From contig NZ_AP018920.1 in assembly GCF_003945385.1 (NCBI RefSeq), forward strand, positions 6,882,001 to 6,946,000: a stretch of DNA of 64,000 bases, written 5' to 3'. Both the position numbers and the translations under genes were made by a program. The DNA is from Pseudonocardia autotrophica (GTDB lineage Bacteria > Actinomycetota > Actinomycetes > Mycobacteriales > Pseudonocardiaceae). Shown here piece after piece: positions 8,298-17,410 of the stretch. The stretch's first letter is position 1; each line of letters begins with the position of its first letter. The notes under the pieces are model-generated. The model searched no databases, was not told the origin of the DNA, and saw nothing but the letters and a program-made list of their open reading frames with translations.

Positions 8298-8311
8298 GCG
8301 TATGGTTACTC
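8298..8311 (-). promoter_or_regulatory. Conserved promoter-like element of paralogue 2
   Basis: Gene-strand sequence GAGTAACCATACGC, identical over 14 bases to 7626-7639. The remainder of the gene-free stretch up to the lrp-type gene (8312-8489) holds nothing I recognise. Confidence 0.55.
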
Positions 8312-8489
8312 ACCTTTTCGGTGCAGATCGCCGGGTACCACTTTCTGCACGTCGGACGGGCCGGACGGGTCCGGGTCGAGCCCGAGATGGCGCAGGTACC
8401 GGGCAGCCGAACGGACGACGGCGGCGTGCGGCAGATGTATCGGCTGCATCGCTCCACCTCCTGCACGCGGGTATCCGTCCCGGCGGGCC

Positions 8490-8942
8490 TCACACGGGCA
8501 GCGGCCGGTCCTCGACGACGCTCTTCATCACCAGGGTCGAGCTGAGCCGCTGCACGCCGGGCAGCGCGGCGAGCCGGTCGTCGTAGAGCTTCTGGAACGC
8601 GGACAGGTCCCGGGTGATCACCCGGAGCAGGTAATCGGGATCGCCGAACAGGCGCTGCGCCTGCACGACGTTCGCGATGCCCGCGACGGCCGCCTCGAAG
8701 GCGGTGACGGTGTCCCGGTCGGCGTCGCGCATGGTGACGAAGACCAGCGAGTCGAAGCCCAGGCCGAGCACGCCGGGATCGAGATGTGCCCGGTAGCCGG
8801 CGATCGCGCCGGACTCCTCCAACGCACGGAGCCGACGGTGACACGGCGACACGCTGAGCCGGACCCGCTCGGCCAGCTCGGTGACGGTGATCCGGCCGTC
8901 ACGCTGCAGCTCGGCAAGAATCTTCCGGTCGATGGCGTCCAC
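8490..8942 (-). CDS. Lrp/AsnC family transcriptional regulator
   Basis: A 150-residue regulator. The N-terminal AsnC-type helix-turn-helix starts DAIDRKILAELQRDGRITVTE, with recognition-helix region RVRLSVSPCHRRLRALE. A C-terminal RAM/ACT-like ligand-binding domain follows, with GDPDYLLRV typical of the family. Start GTG 8942 matches the family N-terminus; the upstream extension is not Lrp-like. It diverges from a LysE-type exporter, the classic pairing in which the Lrp protein senses an amino acid and controls its efflux. Confidence 0.9.
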   Translation of the reverse strand: MDAIDRKILAELQRDGRITVTELAERVRLSVSPCHRRLRALEESGAIAGYRAHLDPGVLGLGFDSLVFVTMRDADRDTVTAFEAAVAGIANVVQAQRLFGDPDYLLRVITRDLSAFQKLYDDRLAALPGVQRLSSTLVMKSVVEDRPLPV

Positions 8943-9051
8943 AGCGAGAATTCTCCCCCGCCGAGGCCCGCACCGCGCAATCTTGGAAACACCTTCCGGC
9001 CCGGCCGCCATAGCGTTCCCCCCAGGACGTACGAGTGGGGAGGAGATGGAC

Positions 9052-9681
9052 ATGGCGGTGCAGGCGGTCGTCGCGTTCTGGGGGCTGTCGCTGCTGCTGG
9101 TGCTCACCCCCGGCGCGGACTGGGCGTACGTGATCGGGGCGGGCCTGGCGCAGCGGACCGTGCTGCCCGCGGTGGCCGGACTGCTCGCCGGGCACCTGGC
9201 ACTGACCGGGGCGGTCGCCGCCGGGGTCGCCGCGCTGGTCGCGGGCTCCCCGGCCACGCTGACCGTGCTCACCGGGGTCGGCGCCGCCTACCTGATCTGG
9301 CTGGGGCTGACCGGGCTGGCCCGCCCGGCCGGCACGGTCCCCGGTACCGGCGCCGAAGCCGTGCCCGGTACCGGCGCGTGGCTGCGGCAGGCCGCGAAGG
9401 GCGCCGGGACCAGCGGGCTGAACCCGAAGGCCCTGCTGTTGTTCCTCACGCTGCTGCCCCGGTTCACCGACCCGTCCGGCGCCTGGCCGGTGGGCGGGCA
9501 GATCCTGCTGCTCGGCGCGGTCCACGTCGCCTGCTGCGGTGTCGTCTACCTCGCGGTCGGGATCGGCTCGCGACGGCTCCTGGCGGCCCGCCCCGCCTGG
9601 ACCCGCGTGGTGTCGCGGGTCTCCGGCGGGGCGATGGTCGCGATCGGTGCCGGGCTGCTCGTCGGGCAGCTCGCGCTCTGA
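9052..9681 (+). CDS. LysE/RhtB family amino acid exporter
   Basis: A 209-residue membrane protein with about six hydrophobic segments and the LysE-family motifs LLVLTPGADWAYV near the N-terminus and GTSGLNPKALLLFLTLLPRF in the middle. The family exports amino acids or their analogues by proton exchange. ATG 9052 is preferred to ATG 9046 because GGGGAGGAG sits too close to the latter. Divergent from the Lrp-type regulator, which probably controls it. The exported compound is not predictable. Confidence 0.9.
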   Translation: MAVQAVVAFWGLSLLLVLTPGADWAYVIGAGLAQRTVLPAVAGLLAGHLALTGAVAAGVAALVAGSPATLTVLTGVGAAYLIWLGLTGLARPAGTVPGTGAEAVPGTGAWLRQAAKGAGTSGLNPKALLLFLTLLPRFTDPSGAWPVGGQILLLGAVHVACCGVVYLAVGIGSRRLLAARPAWTRVVSRVSGGAMVAIGAGLLVGQLAL

Positions 9682-9719
9682 ACGGTGCCGTCCCCGTCCG
9701 GTCCGGCCCGGCCCGGCCC

Positions 9720-10295
9720 TCAGATCGAGCCCTGCTCCACCGGGCCGATGAAGGAACCGGGCCGGGTCGCGCCGTCCTGACGCTGCACCGGGCCACCGCG
9801 CCACGGCAGGGTCTGCGATGTCGTCTCGTCGGGCGCGGTGACCACGACCTCGGTGGGCGTCCAGTCCCCGCCGGACAGCGTGGTGATGGTCGTGATCCCG
9901 GTGCCGCCGGGCTGCAGCGTGATCGCGGTCGGCTCCTCCGCCGAGCGCGGCAGCGAGTACGACGGCCCGAAGGTCGGGTCGTCCGGTCCGCGCAGGTCGA
10001 CCCCGCCGAAGCCGGTCATCGTGCAGGGCTGATCGGAGGTGTTCCGCCAGGCCAGGACCGTCCGCTGCTGTCCCTCACCGGTGGGCTCGTTGACGGTGGC
10101 GGTGAGGACCGCGTCGGTGCAGCGGGCCGCCGCGGCGGCCTGGTCGGCGGATCCGGCCGCCTCCTCCGGGGCCGCCTGCGCGGGCGGTGCGGCCATCTCC
10201 CCGGCCGCCGACGGGGCCGGGTCGCCGCCACAACCGGCGAGCAGCAGGCCGGCGGCGAACAGCCCGGCCACGAACGGTGCGCGTGTGGTTCCCAT
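9720..10295 (-). CDS. DUF4232-type secreted lipoprotein
   Basis: A 191-residue lipoprotein with signal peptide and lipobox LLLAGC. An Ala/Pro-rich linker precedes a DUF4232-like domain (CTDAVLTATV, RTVLAWRNTSDQPCTMTGFG, ending in a beta-rich segment with GGDWTPTEVVV). Start ATG 10295 is chosen because the signal peptide follows at once. DUF4232 proteins are common actinobacterial extracytoplasmic proteins of unknown role. Neighbours offer no clue. Confidence 0.8.
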   Translation of the reverse strand: MGTTRAPFVAGLFAAGLLLAGCGGDPAPSAAGEMAAPPAQAAPEEAAGSADQAAAAARCTDAVLTATVNEPTGEGQQRTVLAWRNTSDQPCTMTGFGGVDLRGPDDPTFGPSYSLPRSAEEPTAITLQPGGTGITTITTLSGGDWTPTEVVVTAPDETTSQTLPWRGGPVQRQDGATRPGSFIGPVEQGSI

Positions 10296-10421
10296 GTGGA
10301 CACCCTCGCGGCGACGACGGGACCGCGCGCGGCGGAGCGGTGACCAGCACCCGTCCGTGGGTAGGACGGCTCGGCCCGGTCGACCGGCGACCCCTACCCC
10401 CGCACCGCGACGCATCCCGGG

Positions 10422-11792
10422 TCATCGGGTGAGCGTCGGCCGCCCCGGCAGCAGCCGCGCCGCCGCGACCACCAGCAGTGCTGCGACCGCCACCACCCCG
10501 TAGGCGGTCCCGACCGGATCGACCGAGGCCGCGGTCAGAAAGCCGACGAGTGTCACCCCTGCGGAGGCGAAGAGCTGGACGACGATGAACAGCGCGGCGG
10601 TGCCCTGCGCCATCGACTCCCGGGGCAGGACCCGGTACAGCCCGGCGAAGGTCGGGGCGGCGACGGCACCGAAGCCGAGCCCGAGCAGGAACACCACGGC
10701 GAGTACCGCGGCCGCCGGCCAGCGGGCGTGCCCGGCCAGGATCAGGATCGCCGCCGCCGCGGTGACCGACGCGCCGCCGCGGACCAGGATCCGCGGGCCG
10801 GTCGTGTCGCTGACCCGCCCGGACGACGTCATCGAGATCATCAGCCCCAGCCCGAGCACCGCGACCGGGAACGCCTGCCATCCCGGCCCGAGACCGATGC
10901 TCCGCACGGCGAGGGCCGGCAGCACGGTGAGCTGTGTGTACATCACCAGCCCCACGGCGCTCATCACACCGAGCGCCGCCGCGAACGACGGGATCCGCAG
11001 CAACCGCACGTCCAGCAGCGGGGCGGGTGCGCGCAGCGCGTGCCGGACGTAGCCGGCCAGCAGTGCGAGCCCCAGCAGCACACAGACGGCGACGGTCGGC
11101 GCACCGCTGCCGGCGCCCGCCCGGTTCAACCCGAGCAGCAGCAGCACGAATCCCGGTGGCAGCAGGAGCAGGCCGCGGACGTCGACCGCGGCGCGGTCAC
11201 CGGTCGAGCGCGTCCCCGGGACCAGCCGCCAGGCACCGAGCCCCACCAGCACCGCGAGCGGGACGTTCAGCCAGAAGATCCACGGCCACGCGCCGGCCCC
11301 GACCAGCGCACCGCCGATCAGCGGACCGGCCACCGGCCCGACGTTGATCACCAGCGAGACCAGCCCCATCACCCGGCCGAGAGCGTCCGCGGGGGTCACC
11401 AGGCCGACGACCGCGATCGCGGCCGGCTCCAGCAGGCCACCCGACAGCCCCTGCACCGCCCGGAACACCACCAGACTGTTCAGGTCCCAGGCGAAGCCGC
11501 ACAGCAGCGAGCTCAGGGCGAAACCGACCAGGGCCGCCTGCAGCAGCCGGGCCGGACCCCAACGCGCCGACAGCCACCCGACCAGCGGGACCGCGGCGGA
11601 CGCGGCCACCAGGTAGACGACGGTGATCCAGACGACGCCGGAGATCGGAGCGCCGAGCTCGGCCCCGAGCGCCTCCAGTGTCGAGGTGACCGTCGTCCCG
11701 GTGAGCACGGCCATGAACGCCGCGAGCGCCATCGAGACGAGCACCCTGTGGGTACCCGGGCCGTCGACGGCCCGCACCGAACCAGTTGTCAT
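10422..11792 (-). CDS. MFS drug-efflux transporter (DHA2 type)
   Basis: A 456-residue major facilitator superfamily permease with about fourteen hydrophobic segments. DHA2-like signatures are present: WITVVYLVAASAAVPLVGWL in the first helices and the loop LSARWGPARLL. It probably exports toxic compounds by proton antiport. Start is ATG 11792. The promoter TTGAAC (11823-11828), 17-bp spacer, TAGCTT (11800-11805) lies just before it, giving a nearly leaderless mRNA. A palindrome in that spacer and the divergent TetR gene indicate repression by that TetR protein. Confidence 0.88.
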   Translation of the reverse strand: MTTGSVRAVDGPGTHRVLVSMALAAFMAVLTGTTVTSTLEALGAELGAPISGVVWITVVYLVAASAAVPLVGWLSARWGPARLLQAALVGFALSSLLCGFAWDLNSLVVFRAVQGLSGGLLEPAAIAVVGLVTPADALGRVMGLVSLVINVGPVAGPLIGGALVGAGAWPWIFWLNVPLAVLVGLGAWRLVPGTRSTGDRAAVDVRGLLLLPPGFVLLLLGLNRAGAGSGAPTVAVCVLLGLALLAGYVRHALRAPAPLLDVRLLRIPSFAAALGVMSAVGLVMYTQLTVLPALAVRSIGLGPGWQAFPVAVLGLGLMISMTSSGRVSDTTGPRILVRGGASVTAAAAILILAGHARWPAAAVLAVVFLLGLGFGAVAAPTFAGLYRVLPRESMAQGTAALFIVVQLFASAGVTLVGFLTAASVDPVGTAYGVVAVAALLVVAAARLLPGRPTLTR

Positions 11793-11799
11793 GCTCGGC

Positions 11800-11828
11800 A
11801 AGCTACTAAACGGTGTAGTAAAGTTCAA
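11800..11828 (-). promoter_or_regulatory. MFS promoter with TetR-type operator
   Basis: Minus-strand -35 TTGAAC (11828-11823) and -10 TAGCTT (11805-11800) are spaced by 17 bp. The inverted repeat TACTA-N7-TAGTA (11804-11820) fills the spacer, an ideal place for a repressor. The divergent TetR-family gene begins 35 bp away. Confidence 0.6.
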
Positions 11829-11862
11829 TGCCGTTCAAGTAGAGCGTTGCTAGGCTGCGTAC

Positions 11863-12537
11863 GTGGGGACGACGGACATCGAGGCCGCGGCGGCACCGGC
11901 GGTACCGCCGGTGCGCAAACGCGACAAGCGGCGCGCCATCCTCGACGCCGCCGGGCCCGTCTTCGGCGAGGCCGGCTACGAACGGGCGAGCGTCGACGCG
12001 ATCGCCGGCGCCGCGGGGGTGTCGAAGCCGACCGTCTACTCCTACTTCGGCGGCAAGGAGCAGCTGTTCCGGGAGACGATGGCCGATATCGCCCGGCAGG
12101 TGAACGAGGTCTCCTACCAGCACGTCGTCGCGCTGGACCTGCATCCCGACCGGTTCCGGGCGGGGCTGGGCGAGCTCGGCGTCGCGCTCACCCGGTGCCA
12201 GCGCGACGGGTGCGCCGGTTCGCTGTCCCGGCTGGTGCTCGCCGAGAGCCGGCGCGATCCCGCAGTGTTCGAGGAGGTCCGCCGGGCCGGGTTCGGCCCC
12301 ATCCGGGAGGCACTCGCCGGCCGGCTCGCCCGGCTCGGCAACGCCGGCCTGCTGCACATCGACGACGCCGACGTCGCCGCCCAGCACTTCATCGCGCTCA
12401 CCCAGGCACAGCTCCCCGAGCTGACCGCCGGTGGCTCCGCCGACGCCGACGACACGCTCGTCGCGGCGGCGGTAGCACTCGGGGTGGAGGCGTTCCTCCG
12501 CGCGTACGCACCCCGGGCGGAGGATTCCGCCCGCTGA
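11863..12537 (+). CDS. TetR/AcrR family transcriptional regulator
   Basis: A 224-residue regulator with an N-terminal TetR DNA-binding domain (KRRAILDAAGPVFGEAGYER, VSKPTVYSYFGGKEQLFRE) and a C-terminal ligand domain of the AcrR type. A -10-like TAGGCT at 11851-11856 ends six bases before the GTG, so the mRNA is probably leaderless. It is divergent from the MFS exporter and likely represses it, and perhaps itself, through the palindrome at 11804-11820. Confidence 0.9.
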   Translation: MGTTDIEAAAAPAVPPVRKRDKRRAILDAAGPVFGEAGYERASVDAIAGAAGVSKPTVYSYFGGKEQLFRETMADIARQVNEVSYQHVVALDLHPDRFRAGLGELGVALTRCQRDGCAGSLSRLVLAESRRDPAVFEEVRRAGFGPIREALAGRLARLGNAGLLHIDDADVAAQHFIALTQAQLPELTAGGSADADDTLVAAAVALGVEAFLRAYAPRAEDSAR

Positions 12538-12546
12538 CCCGGCCCG

Positions 12547-13107
12547 TCAGTTCGCGCCGAGCCGGATCTCGTCGTTCCGGACCTCGGCCGCGGTGACGCT
12601 CACCCGGTCCCGGGTTCCGATCTGCACCGAGTAGCGCTCGGAGCAGGGCAGACCGGCCACGGTGAACGGGAAGTCACAGCCGCCGGAACCGGAGCGTCCG
12701 GCCTGCAGACCTCCGACGCCGACGACCACACCGCCGGCATTCCGGACGACCACCGCCGCACCCTCGGCGATGTCGTGGTGCCGGCCCTGGGCGACGCAGC
12801 GGTCACCACCGTGCTCCGCCGACGCCGGTGCGGTGGCGTCACCGACGACGGTCATCCGTCCGGTCATCGTGCTCTCCGCGGCGGACAGCGCGACGGCGCC
12901 GGTCACGACGAGGAGCAGCGTCGAGACCCCGAGCAGGATCCGCCGGGCCTTCGACGTGCCGGGCATCTCCGGCGGTGTCTGGGACACGGCGACGGCGTGC
13001 CGATCGCTGTGCCGGTACCGCTGCCACATCCGGAACCGGGCCCACTCGTCGCGTTCCTGCTGCGTCATCGGCTCCCAGGCCGGCCTGTCCACGTCCTCGA
13101 CCTCCAC
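12547..13107 (-). CDS. Single-pass membrane protein, unknown function
   Basis: A 186-residue protein. A charged cytoplasmic N-terminus (QQERDEWARFRMWQRYRHSD) precedes one transmembrane helix at about residues 58-78 and a Gly/Val-rich extracytoplasmic part with three Cys that could form a disulfide. I recognise no domain. It lies 10 bp from the stop of the convergent TetR gene. Confidence 0.6.
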   Translation of the reverse strand: MEVEDVDRPAWEPMTQQERDEWARFRMWQRYRHSDRHAVAVSQTPPEMPGTSKARRILLGVSTLLLVVTGAVALSAAESTMTGRMTVVGDATAPASAEHGGDRCVAQGRHHDIAEGAAVVVRNAGGVVVGVGGLQAGRSGSGGCDFPFTVAGLPCSERYSVQIGTRDRVSVTAAEVRNDEIRLGAN

Positions 13108-13207
13108 CGTCCGGACGAGCCCTCCGTGAGCTGTTCAGACGTCCTGTCGAGTACGGCCGTCGGCGCGTTTCCGCTTTTCATCAACTCTGATGAGGCCCGG
13201 GGCACCG

Positions 13208-13897
13208 TCAGAAGCTGGTCAGCGCCGATACCGTCGCGGCGATCGTGACCGTGTTGAACACGAACGCGATCACCCCGTTCGCCGAGACGGTCCGGCGCAT
13301 CTCGCGCGAGAGCACGGTGACGTCGGTGGTGCCGAACGTCGTCATCACCGAGACCGCGAAGTAGACGTAGTCCGCCCACTCCGGTTCGGCGTCGCCGGGG
13401 AACCGCAGGGCGGTGCGGTCCTCGACGATGTCGTCCGCGTGGAAGGCGACCGCGAACGAGACGAGCACGCACACCCACCCGACGACGATGAGCGCGACCG
13501 CCACCGCGATCCGGACCGGATCGGGCAGGCTGCCGCCGCCGTGGCCGGGCAGCCAGAGCACCGCGACCGCCAACGCGGTCGCCACGATGAAGATCGAGAC
13601 ACCCGGGCCGGGAGCGGTGCCCAGCACGTAGCGCTCCAGAACCGTCCCCCGGCTCTCCCGGCGCGCCCAGTCGTGGATCTGGGCCGGCGTCGCCGTCACG
13701 AAGGTCGTGGTCGTCAGCACCAGGTAGACGCTCAGGTAGACGAGCAGGACCAGCACCCAGCCATCGACGAGCGCAAGTCTCGTGTCCAGTGCACTCAGGA
13801 CCGCGACCAGCGTGCCTCCCCCGAGCAGGGCGACCACCGAGCTCACCCCCGAGCGCCGCCACTCGGGCAACCAGAGCCGGGCCATCCGCTCCGACAT
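13208..13897 (-). CDS. DUF1345 family membrane protein
   Basis: A 229-residue integral membrane protein with about five hydrophobic segments. It has the DUF1345 features [10 protein letters not shown] after the second helix pair, [42 protein letters not shown], and a final helix; the stretch before TTFGTTDV resembles an ion-channel pore loop. Function is not established for the family. The 219 bp between it and the divergent esterase gene (13898-14116) contain no gene. Confidence 0.8.
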   Translation of the reverse strand: MSERMARLWLPEWRRSGVSSVVALLGGGTLVAVLSALDTRLALVDGWVLVLLVYLSVYLVLTTTTFVTATPAQIHDWARRESRGTVLERYVLGTAPGPGVSIFIVATALAVAVLWLPGHGGGSLPDPVRIAVAVALIVVGWVCVLVSFAVAFHADDIVEDRTALRFPGDAEPEWADYVYFAVSVMTTFGTTDVTVLSREMRRTVSANGVIAFVFNTVTIAATVSALTSF

Positions 13898-14116
13898 CGT
13901 GCTGCCTCCTCCCGCCGGCCCGAGGAGGTGCCTCCCGTGGCCGAAACGCGTTCCGGAACGCTAGCCCCTGTGTCGAGGACCGCCGGACCGGTGGGACCGG
14001 GTGGAGGACCCCGGCTTGACCGTGCCGTCGCGGCACGGTCTGTACTGGCCCCCGACGAGGACAGGAGCGAACACAGTGGTCACATCGGACCGGAACGGAG
14101 CGGGGTGGCAGCCGGT

Positions 14117-15115
14117 ATGAGTCGACGGCGGATCGCAGGCCGGCTGGCGGCCGTGTTCGCGGGCGCGCTGGTGCTGGTGGGTGTCGTCGCCGGTACCGCC
14201 GCGGCACGGAATCCGGGCGCCGGGACCGACCACCTCAGCAGCTACTCCAGCGCCGAGGGCCACCTGGCCTATCAGGTGCACGTGCCGCCGTCCTGGCGGC
14301 CCGACCGGTCGATGCCGGTGATGGTGGCGATCCACGGCTGCGGCATGACCGGCTACGGGCTGAACTCGATGAAGTCGATGACCCGGTTCGACGATCTCGC
14401 CGACCGGGAGGGCTTCCTCGTCGTCTATCCGACCCAGTCGTTGCTGCGCAACGGGTTCCTCTGCTGGAACTCGCTGTCCCCGGACCACCAGGACCGGGAC
14501 CGGGGCGAGCCCGAGCTGATCGCCGGAGCCATCCGGCAGGTCGTCGAGAGGTACGGCGCCGATCCCACCCGGGTGCACGTCGCCGGCGCGTCCTCCGGCG
14601 CCGGAACCGCCGTGATCCTCGCGGCCACCTACCCGGACCTGATCGCGACCGCGACCTCGGTCGCGGGCGGCGAGTACCGCTTCCACCGGGCCGAGCACGA
14701 CCTGGACACCGTCACCCCCGTCGACACCGCGTACCTCGCACTGGAGGCGATGGGACCGCGCGCCCGGCAGGTCCCGCTGATCGTCGTGCAGGGCGACCAG
14801 GACGACGTCGTGCCGCCGTTCATGGCCGAACGCCTGGTGCGCCAGTGGCTGGTGCTCGGCGCGCTCATCGAGACCGGGCAGCCCGACGTCGACACCACGC
14901 CCGACGAGGTCGAACGCGTCGAACCGCCCGGCGCGTACCCCTACACCCGCACCAGCCACCGGGTCCCCGGACAGGCGAGCATCGACTCCTACCTGGTCGA
15001 GGGCATGGGGCACACGTGGTCCGGGCCGCGGGCGTCGGGGACCTTCACCGACCGGGCCGGGCCCGACCTGACGTCGATCATCTGGGAGTTCGCGTCGGAG
15101 CGGCCGCTGCGCTGA
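14117..15115 (+). CDS. Secreted PHB-depolymerase-like esterase
   Basis: A 332-residue secreted hydrolase of the PHB depolymerase/LpqC esterase family. It has a signal peptide (RRRIAGRLAAVFAGALVLVG, cleavage near AAA-R) and oxyanion region IHGCGMTGYG. The lipase box is AGASSGAGTA with nucleophile Ser, the acidic residue is in GDQDDVVPP and the His in GMGHTW. It would cleave polyester or aryl-ester substrates outside the cell. ATG 14117 is used because the signal peptide follows; a longer in-frame extension is low-complexity. Confidence 0.85.
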   Translation: MSRRRIAGRLAAVFAGALVLVGVVAGTAAARNPGAGTDHLSSYSSAEGHLAYQVHVPPSWRPDRSMPVMVAIHGCGMTGYGLNSMKSMTRFDDLADREGFLVVYPTQSLLRNGFLCWNSLSPDHQDRDRGEPELIAGAIRQVVERYGADPTRVHVAGASSGAGTAVILAATYPDLIATATSVAGGEYRFHRAEHDLDTVTPVDTAYLALEAMGPRARQVPLIVVQGDQDDVVPPFMAERLVRQWLVLGALIETGQPDVDTTPDEVERVEPPGAYPYTRTSHRVPGQASIDSYLVEGMGHTWSGPRASGTFTDRAGPDLTSIIWEFASERPLR

Positions 15116-15135
15116 TGCGGCGACCGCCCGGCCTC

Positions 15136-15170
15136 GCACGTTGAACGTGCTGGACCGTCCGGCCTACTGT
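15136..15170 (+). promoter_or_regulatory. Promoter with 15-bp palindromic operator for amino-acid ABC genes
   Basis: GCACGTT-G-AACGTGC (15136-15150) is a perfect palindrome. Inside it lies TTGAAC (15141-15146), which is 18 bp from TACTGT (15165-15170), a good actinobacterial -35/-10 pair. A repressor bound here would occlude the -35 box. The binding protein is not identifiable nearby. Confidence 0.6.
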
Positions 15171-15230
15171 TCCCTGATCTTGCGGGGGTGTCGCAACCCG
15201 TCCCCCTGTTCCACCGCAGAAGGAGACCTC

Positions 15231-15980
15231 GTGCGCCGCACGTTCCTGGCCATGGCCGCCGCACTACTGGCCCTCACCACCCTCGTCGGCTGCAGCGCCG
15301 GCTCGGACACACTGCGGATCGGCACCGAGGGCACCTACAGCCCGTTCAGCTTCCAGGGCCCGGACGGCGAGCTCACCGGCTACGACGTCGAGGTCGCCCG
15401 CGCCGTGGGCGGCAAGCTCGGCCGCGAGGTCGAGTTCGTGCAGACCCCGTGGGACTCGATCTTCGCCGCGCTGGAGTCCCAGCGCATCGACCTCGTCGCC
15501 AACCAGGTCACGATCAACGACGAGCGGAAGGCGCGCTACGACCTCTCCACCCCGTACACCGTGTCCGAGGGCGTGATCGTCACCCGCGCCGACGACACCG
15601 CCATCAGCACCCTCGCCGACCTGCAGGGCCGCACCACCGCGCAGTCCGCGACCAGCAACTGGGCCGAGGTCGCCCGCGGCGCCGGAGCGAACGTCGAAGC
15701 GGTCGAGGGCTTCGTGCAGGCCGTGCGGCTGCTCAAGGACGGCCGGGTCGACGCCACCGTCAACGACACCCTCGCCGTCGGCGAGTACGAGAAGACCACC
15801 GGCGACCGCGGGGTGAAGGTCGCCGGCACCACCGGCGACACCAGCGAGCAGGCGTTCGCCGCGCGCAAGGACAGCGGGCTGATCGCCGAGGTCGACCGCG
15901 CACTGGCCGAGCTGAAGGCCGACGGCACGCTGGAGCAGCTGTCGGAGAAGTACTTCGGCGCGGACGTCAGCGGCCGGTAG
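15231..15980 (+). CDS. Polar amino acid ABC transporter, substrate-binding lipoprotein
   Basis: A 249-residue family 3 solute-binding protein. The lipoprotein signal peptide ends in the lipobox region TTLVGC, and the mature part starts LRIGTEGTYSPFSFQGPDGELTGYDVEVARA, the standard SBP_bac_3 opening. FAALESQRIDLVANQVTI and the C-terminal LSEKYFG are also typical. GTG 15231 has AAGGAG upstream. It is followed directly by its permease and ATPase. Ligand class is polar amino acid or cystine-like, not further resolvable. Confidence 0.92.
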   Translation: MRRTFLAMAAALLALTTLVGCSAGSDTLRIGTEGTYSPFSFQGPDGELTGYDVEVARAVGGKLGREVEFVQTPWDSIFAALESQRIDLVANQVTINDERKARYDLSTPYTVSEGVIVTRADDTAISTLADLQGRTTAQSATSNWAEVARGAGANVEAVEGFVQAVRLLKDGRVDATVNDTLAVGEYEKTTGDRGVKVAGTTGDTSEQAFAARKDSGLIAEVDRALAELKADGTLEQLSEKYFGADVSGR

Positions 15981-16649
15981 ATGGATCCCGACACCTGGGA
16001 GCTGATCGGCCGCAACCTGTGGCCGATGCTGAAGGCCACGGTCACCATGACCATCCCGCTGACGGCGATCAGCTTCGTCATCGGCCTCGCACTGGCGCTG
16101 CTGCTGGCGTTGGCCCGGATCTCCTCGATCGCACCGCTGTCCTGGGCGGCCCGCGTCTACATCTCGATCATCCGCGGCACGCCGCTGCTGGTGCAGCTGT
16201 TCATCGTGTTCTACGCGCTGCCGGATCTCGGCCTCGTGATCGACCCGTTCCCGGCGGCGATCATCGCGTTCAGCCTCAACGTCGGCGGCTACGCGGCCGA
16301 GGTGATCCGGGCGGCGATCCTCAGCATCCCGAAGGGGCAGTGGGAGGCCGCGCAGACCATCGGGATGGGGTACACCACCACGCTGCGGCGGGTGATCCTC
16401 CCGCAGGCCGCGCGGACCGCCGTCCCCCCGCTGTCGAACACGCTCATCTCGCTGGTCAAGGACACGTCGCTGGCCTCGACCATCCTGGTGACCGAGCTGC
16501 TGCGGGTGGCGCAGCTGGCGGCGGCGCCCACCTTCGACTTCTTCGCCCTCTACGGTGTCGCCGCGGTGTACTACTGGGTCCTCTGCCTGCTGCTGTCCTC
16601 GGTGCAGGTCCGGGTGGAGACACGGCTGGAGAGGTACGTGGCGCGATGA
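15981..16649 (+). CDS. Polar amino acid ABC transporter, permease
   Basis: A 222-residue His/Glu/Gln/cystine-type permease. It has an N-terminal MKATVTMTIPLTAISFVIG-like membrane segment and the EAA loop EAAQTIGMGYTTTLRRVILPQA that contacts the ATPase. LSNTLISLVKDTSLAS is typical of the family. The ATG directly follows the stop of the binding protein. A permease homodimer is expected as no second permease is present. Confidence 0.92.
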   Translation: MDPDTWELIGRNLWPMLKATVTMTIPLTAISFVIGLALALLLALARISSIAPLSWAARVYISIIRGTPLLVQLFIVFYALPDLGLVIDPFPAAIIAFSLNVGGYAAEVIRAAILSIPKGQWEAAQTIGMGYTTTLRRVILPQAARTAVPPLSNTLISLVKDTSLASTILVTELLRVAQLAAAPTFDFFALYGVAAVYYWVLCLLLSSVQVRVETRLERYVAR

Positions 16650-17398
16650 GCGACCTGCTGAGGGTGCAGGGCCTGCAGAAGTCCTTCGGGACGCTCCAGG
16701 TTCTGCGCGACATCTCGTTCGCGGTGCCTGCCGGGACCGTCACCGCGGTGATCGGGCCGTCCGGCTCGGGCAAGACGACGGTGCTGCGCTCGCTGAACGC
16801 CCTCGACCGTCCCGACGCCGGAGTGATCGGCATCGGCGACGTCACCGTCGACTTCGCCGGGCCCATCGACCGGGCGACGCTGGCCCGCTTCCGCGCCCAG
16901 ACCGCGATGGTGTTCCAGGCGCACAACCTGTTCCCGCACCGCACGGTGCTGCAGAACATCGTCGAGGGTCCGATCGTCGTCCAGAAGCGCCCCCGCGAGG
17001 AGGCCGTCGACGACGCCCGGCGGCTGCTCGAGCAGGTGGGCCTGGCGGAGAAGGCCGACCAGTACCCGTACCAGCTCTCCGGCGGCCAGCAGCAACGGGT
17101 GGGAATCGCCCGGGCGCTGGCCCTGGAGCCGGAACTGATGCTGTTCGACGAACCCACGTCGGCGCTCGATCCCGAGCTCGTCGGCGACGTACTGCGGGTG
17201 ATCAAGGACCTGGCGGCCACCGGCCGGACGATGGTCCTCGTGACCCACGAGATCCGGTTCGCCCAGCAGGTGGCCGACCAGGTGCTGTTCGTCGACGGCG
17301 GCGTGGTCGCGGAGTCCGGGCCGCCGTCGCGGGTGCTCGTGGAGCCGGAACGGGCCCGCACCCGGCAGTTCCTGAGCCGGATCCTGGACCCGATCTGA
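16646..17398 (+). CDS. Polar amino acid ABC transporter, ATP-binding protein
   Basis: A 250-residue ABC ATPase with Walker A GPSGSGKTT, Q-loop QAHNLFPH, signature LSGGQQQR, Walker B LMLFDEPTSALD and switch His in VTHE. Its ATG overlaps the permease stop (ATGA). It ends only 12 bp from the stop of the convergent adenosine kinase gene, with no clear terminator between, so some transcriptional read-through into antisense of the methyl-cycle operon is possible. Confidence 0.93.
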   Translation: MSDLLRVQGLQKSFGTLQVLRDISFAVPAGTVTAVIGPSGSGKTTVLRSLNALDRPDAGVIGIGDVTVDFAGPIDRATLARFRAQTAMVFQAHNLFPHRTVLQNIVEGPIVVQKRPREEAVDDARRLLEQVGLAEKADQYPYQLSGGQQQRVGIARALALEPELMLFDEPTSALDPELVGDVLRVIKDLAATGRTMVLVTHEIRFAQQVADQVLFVDGGVVAESGPPSRVLVEPERARTRQFLSRILDPI

Positions 17399-17410
17399 CC
17401 CCGAGACGGT

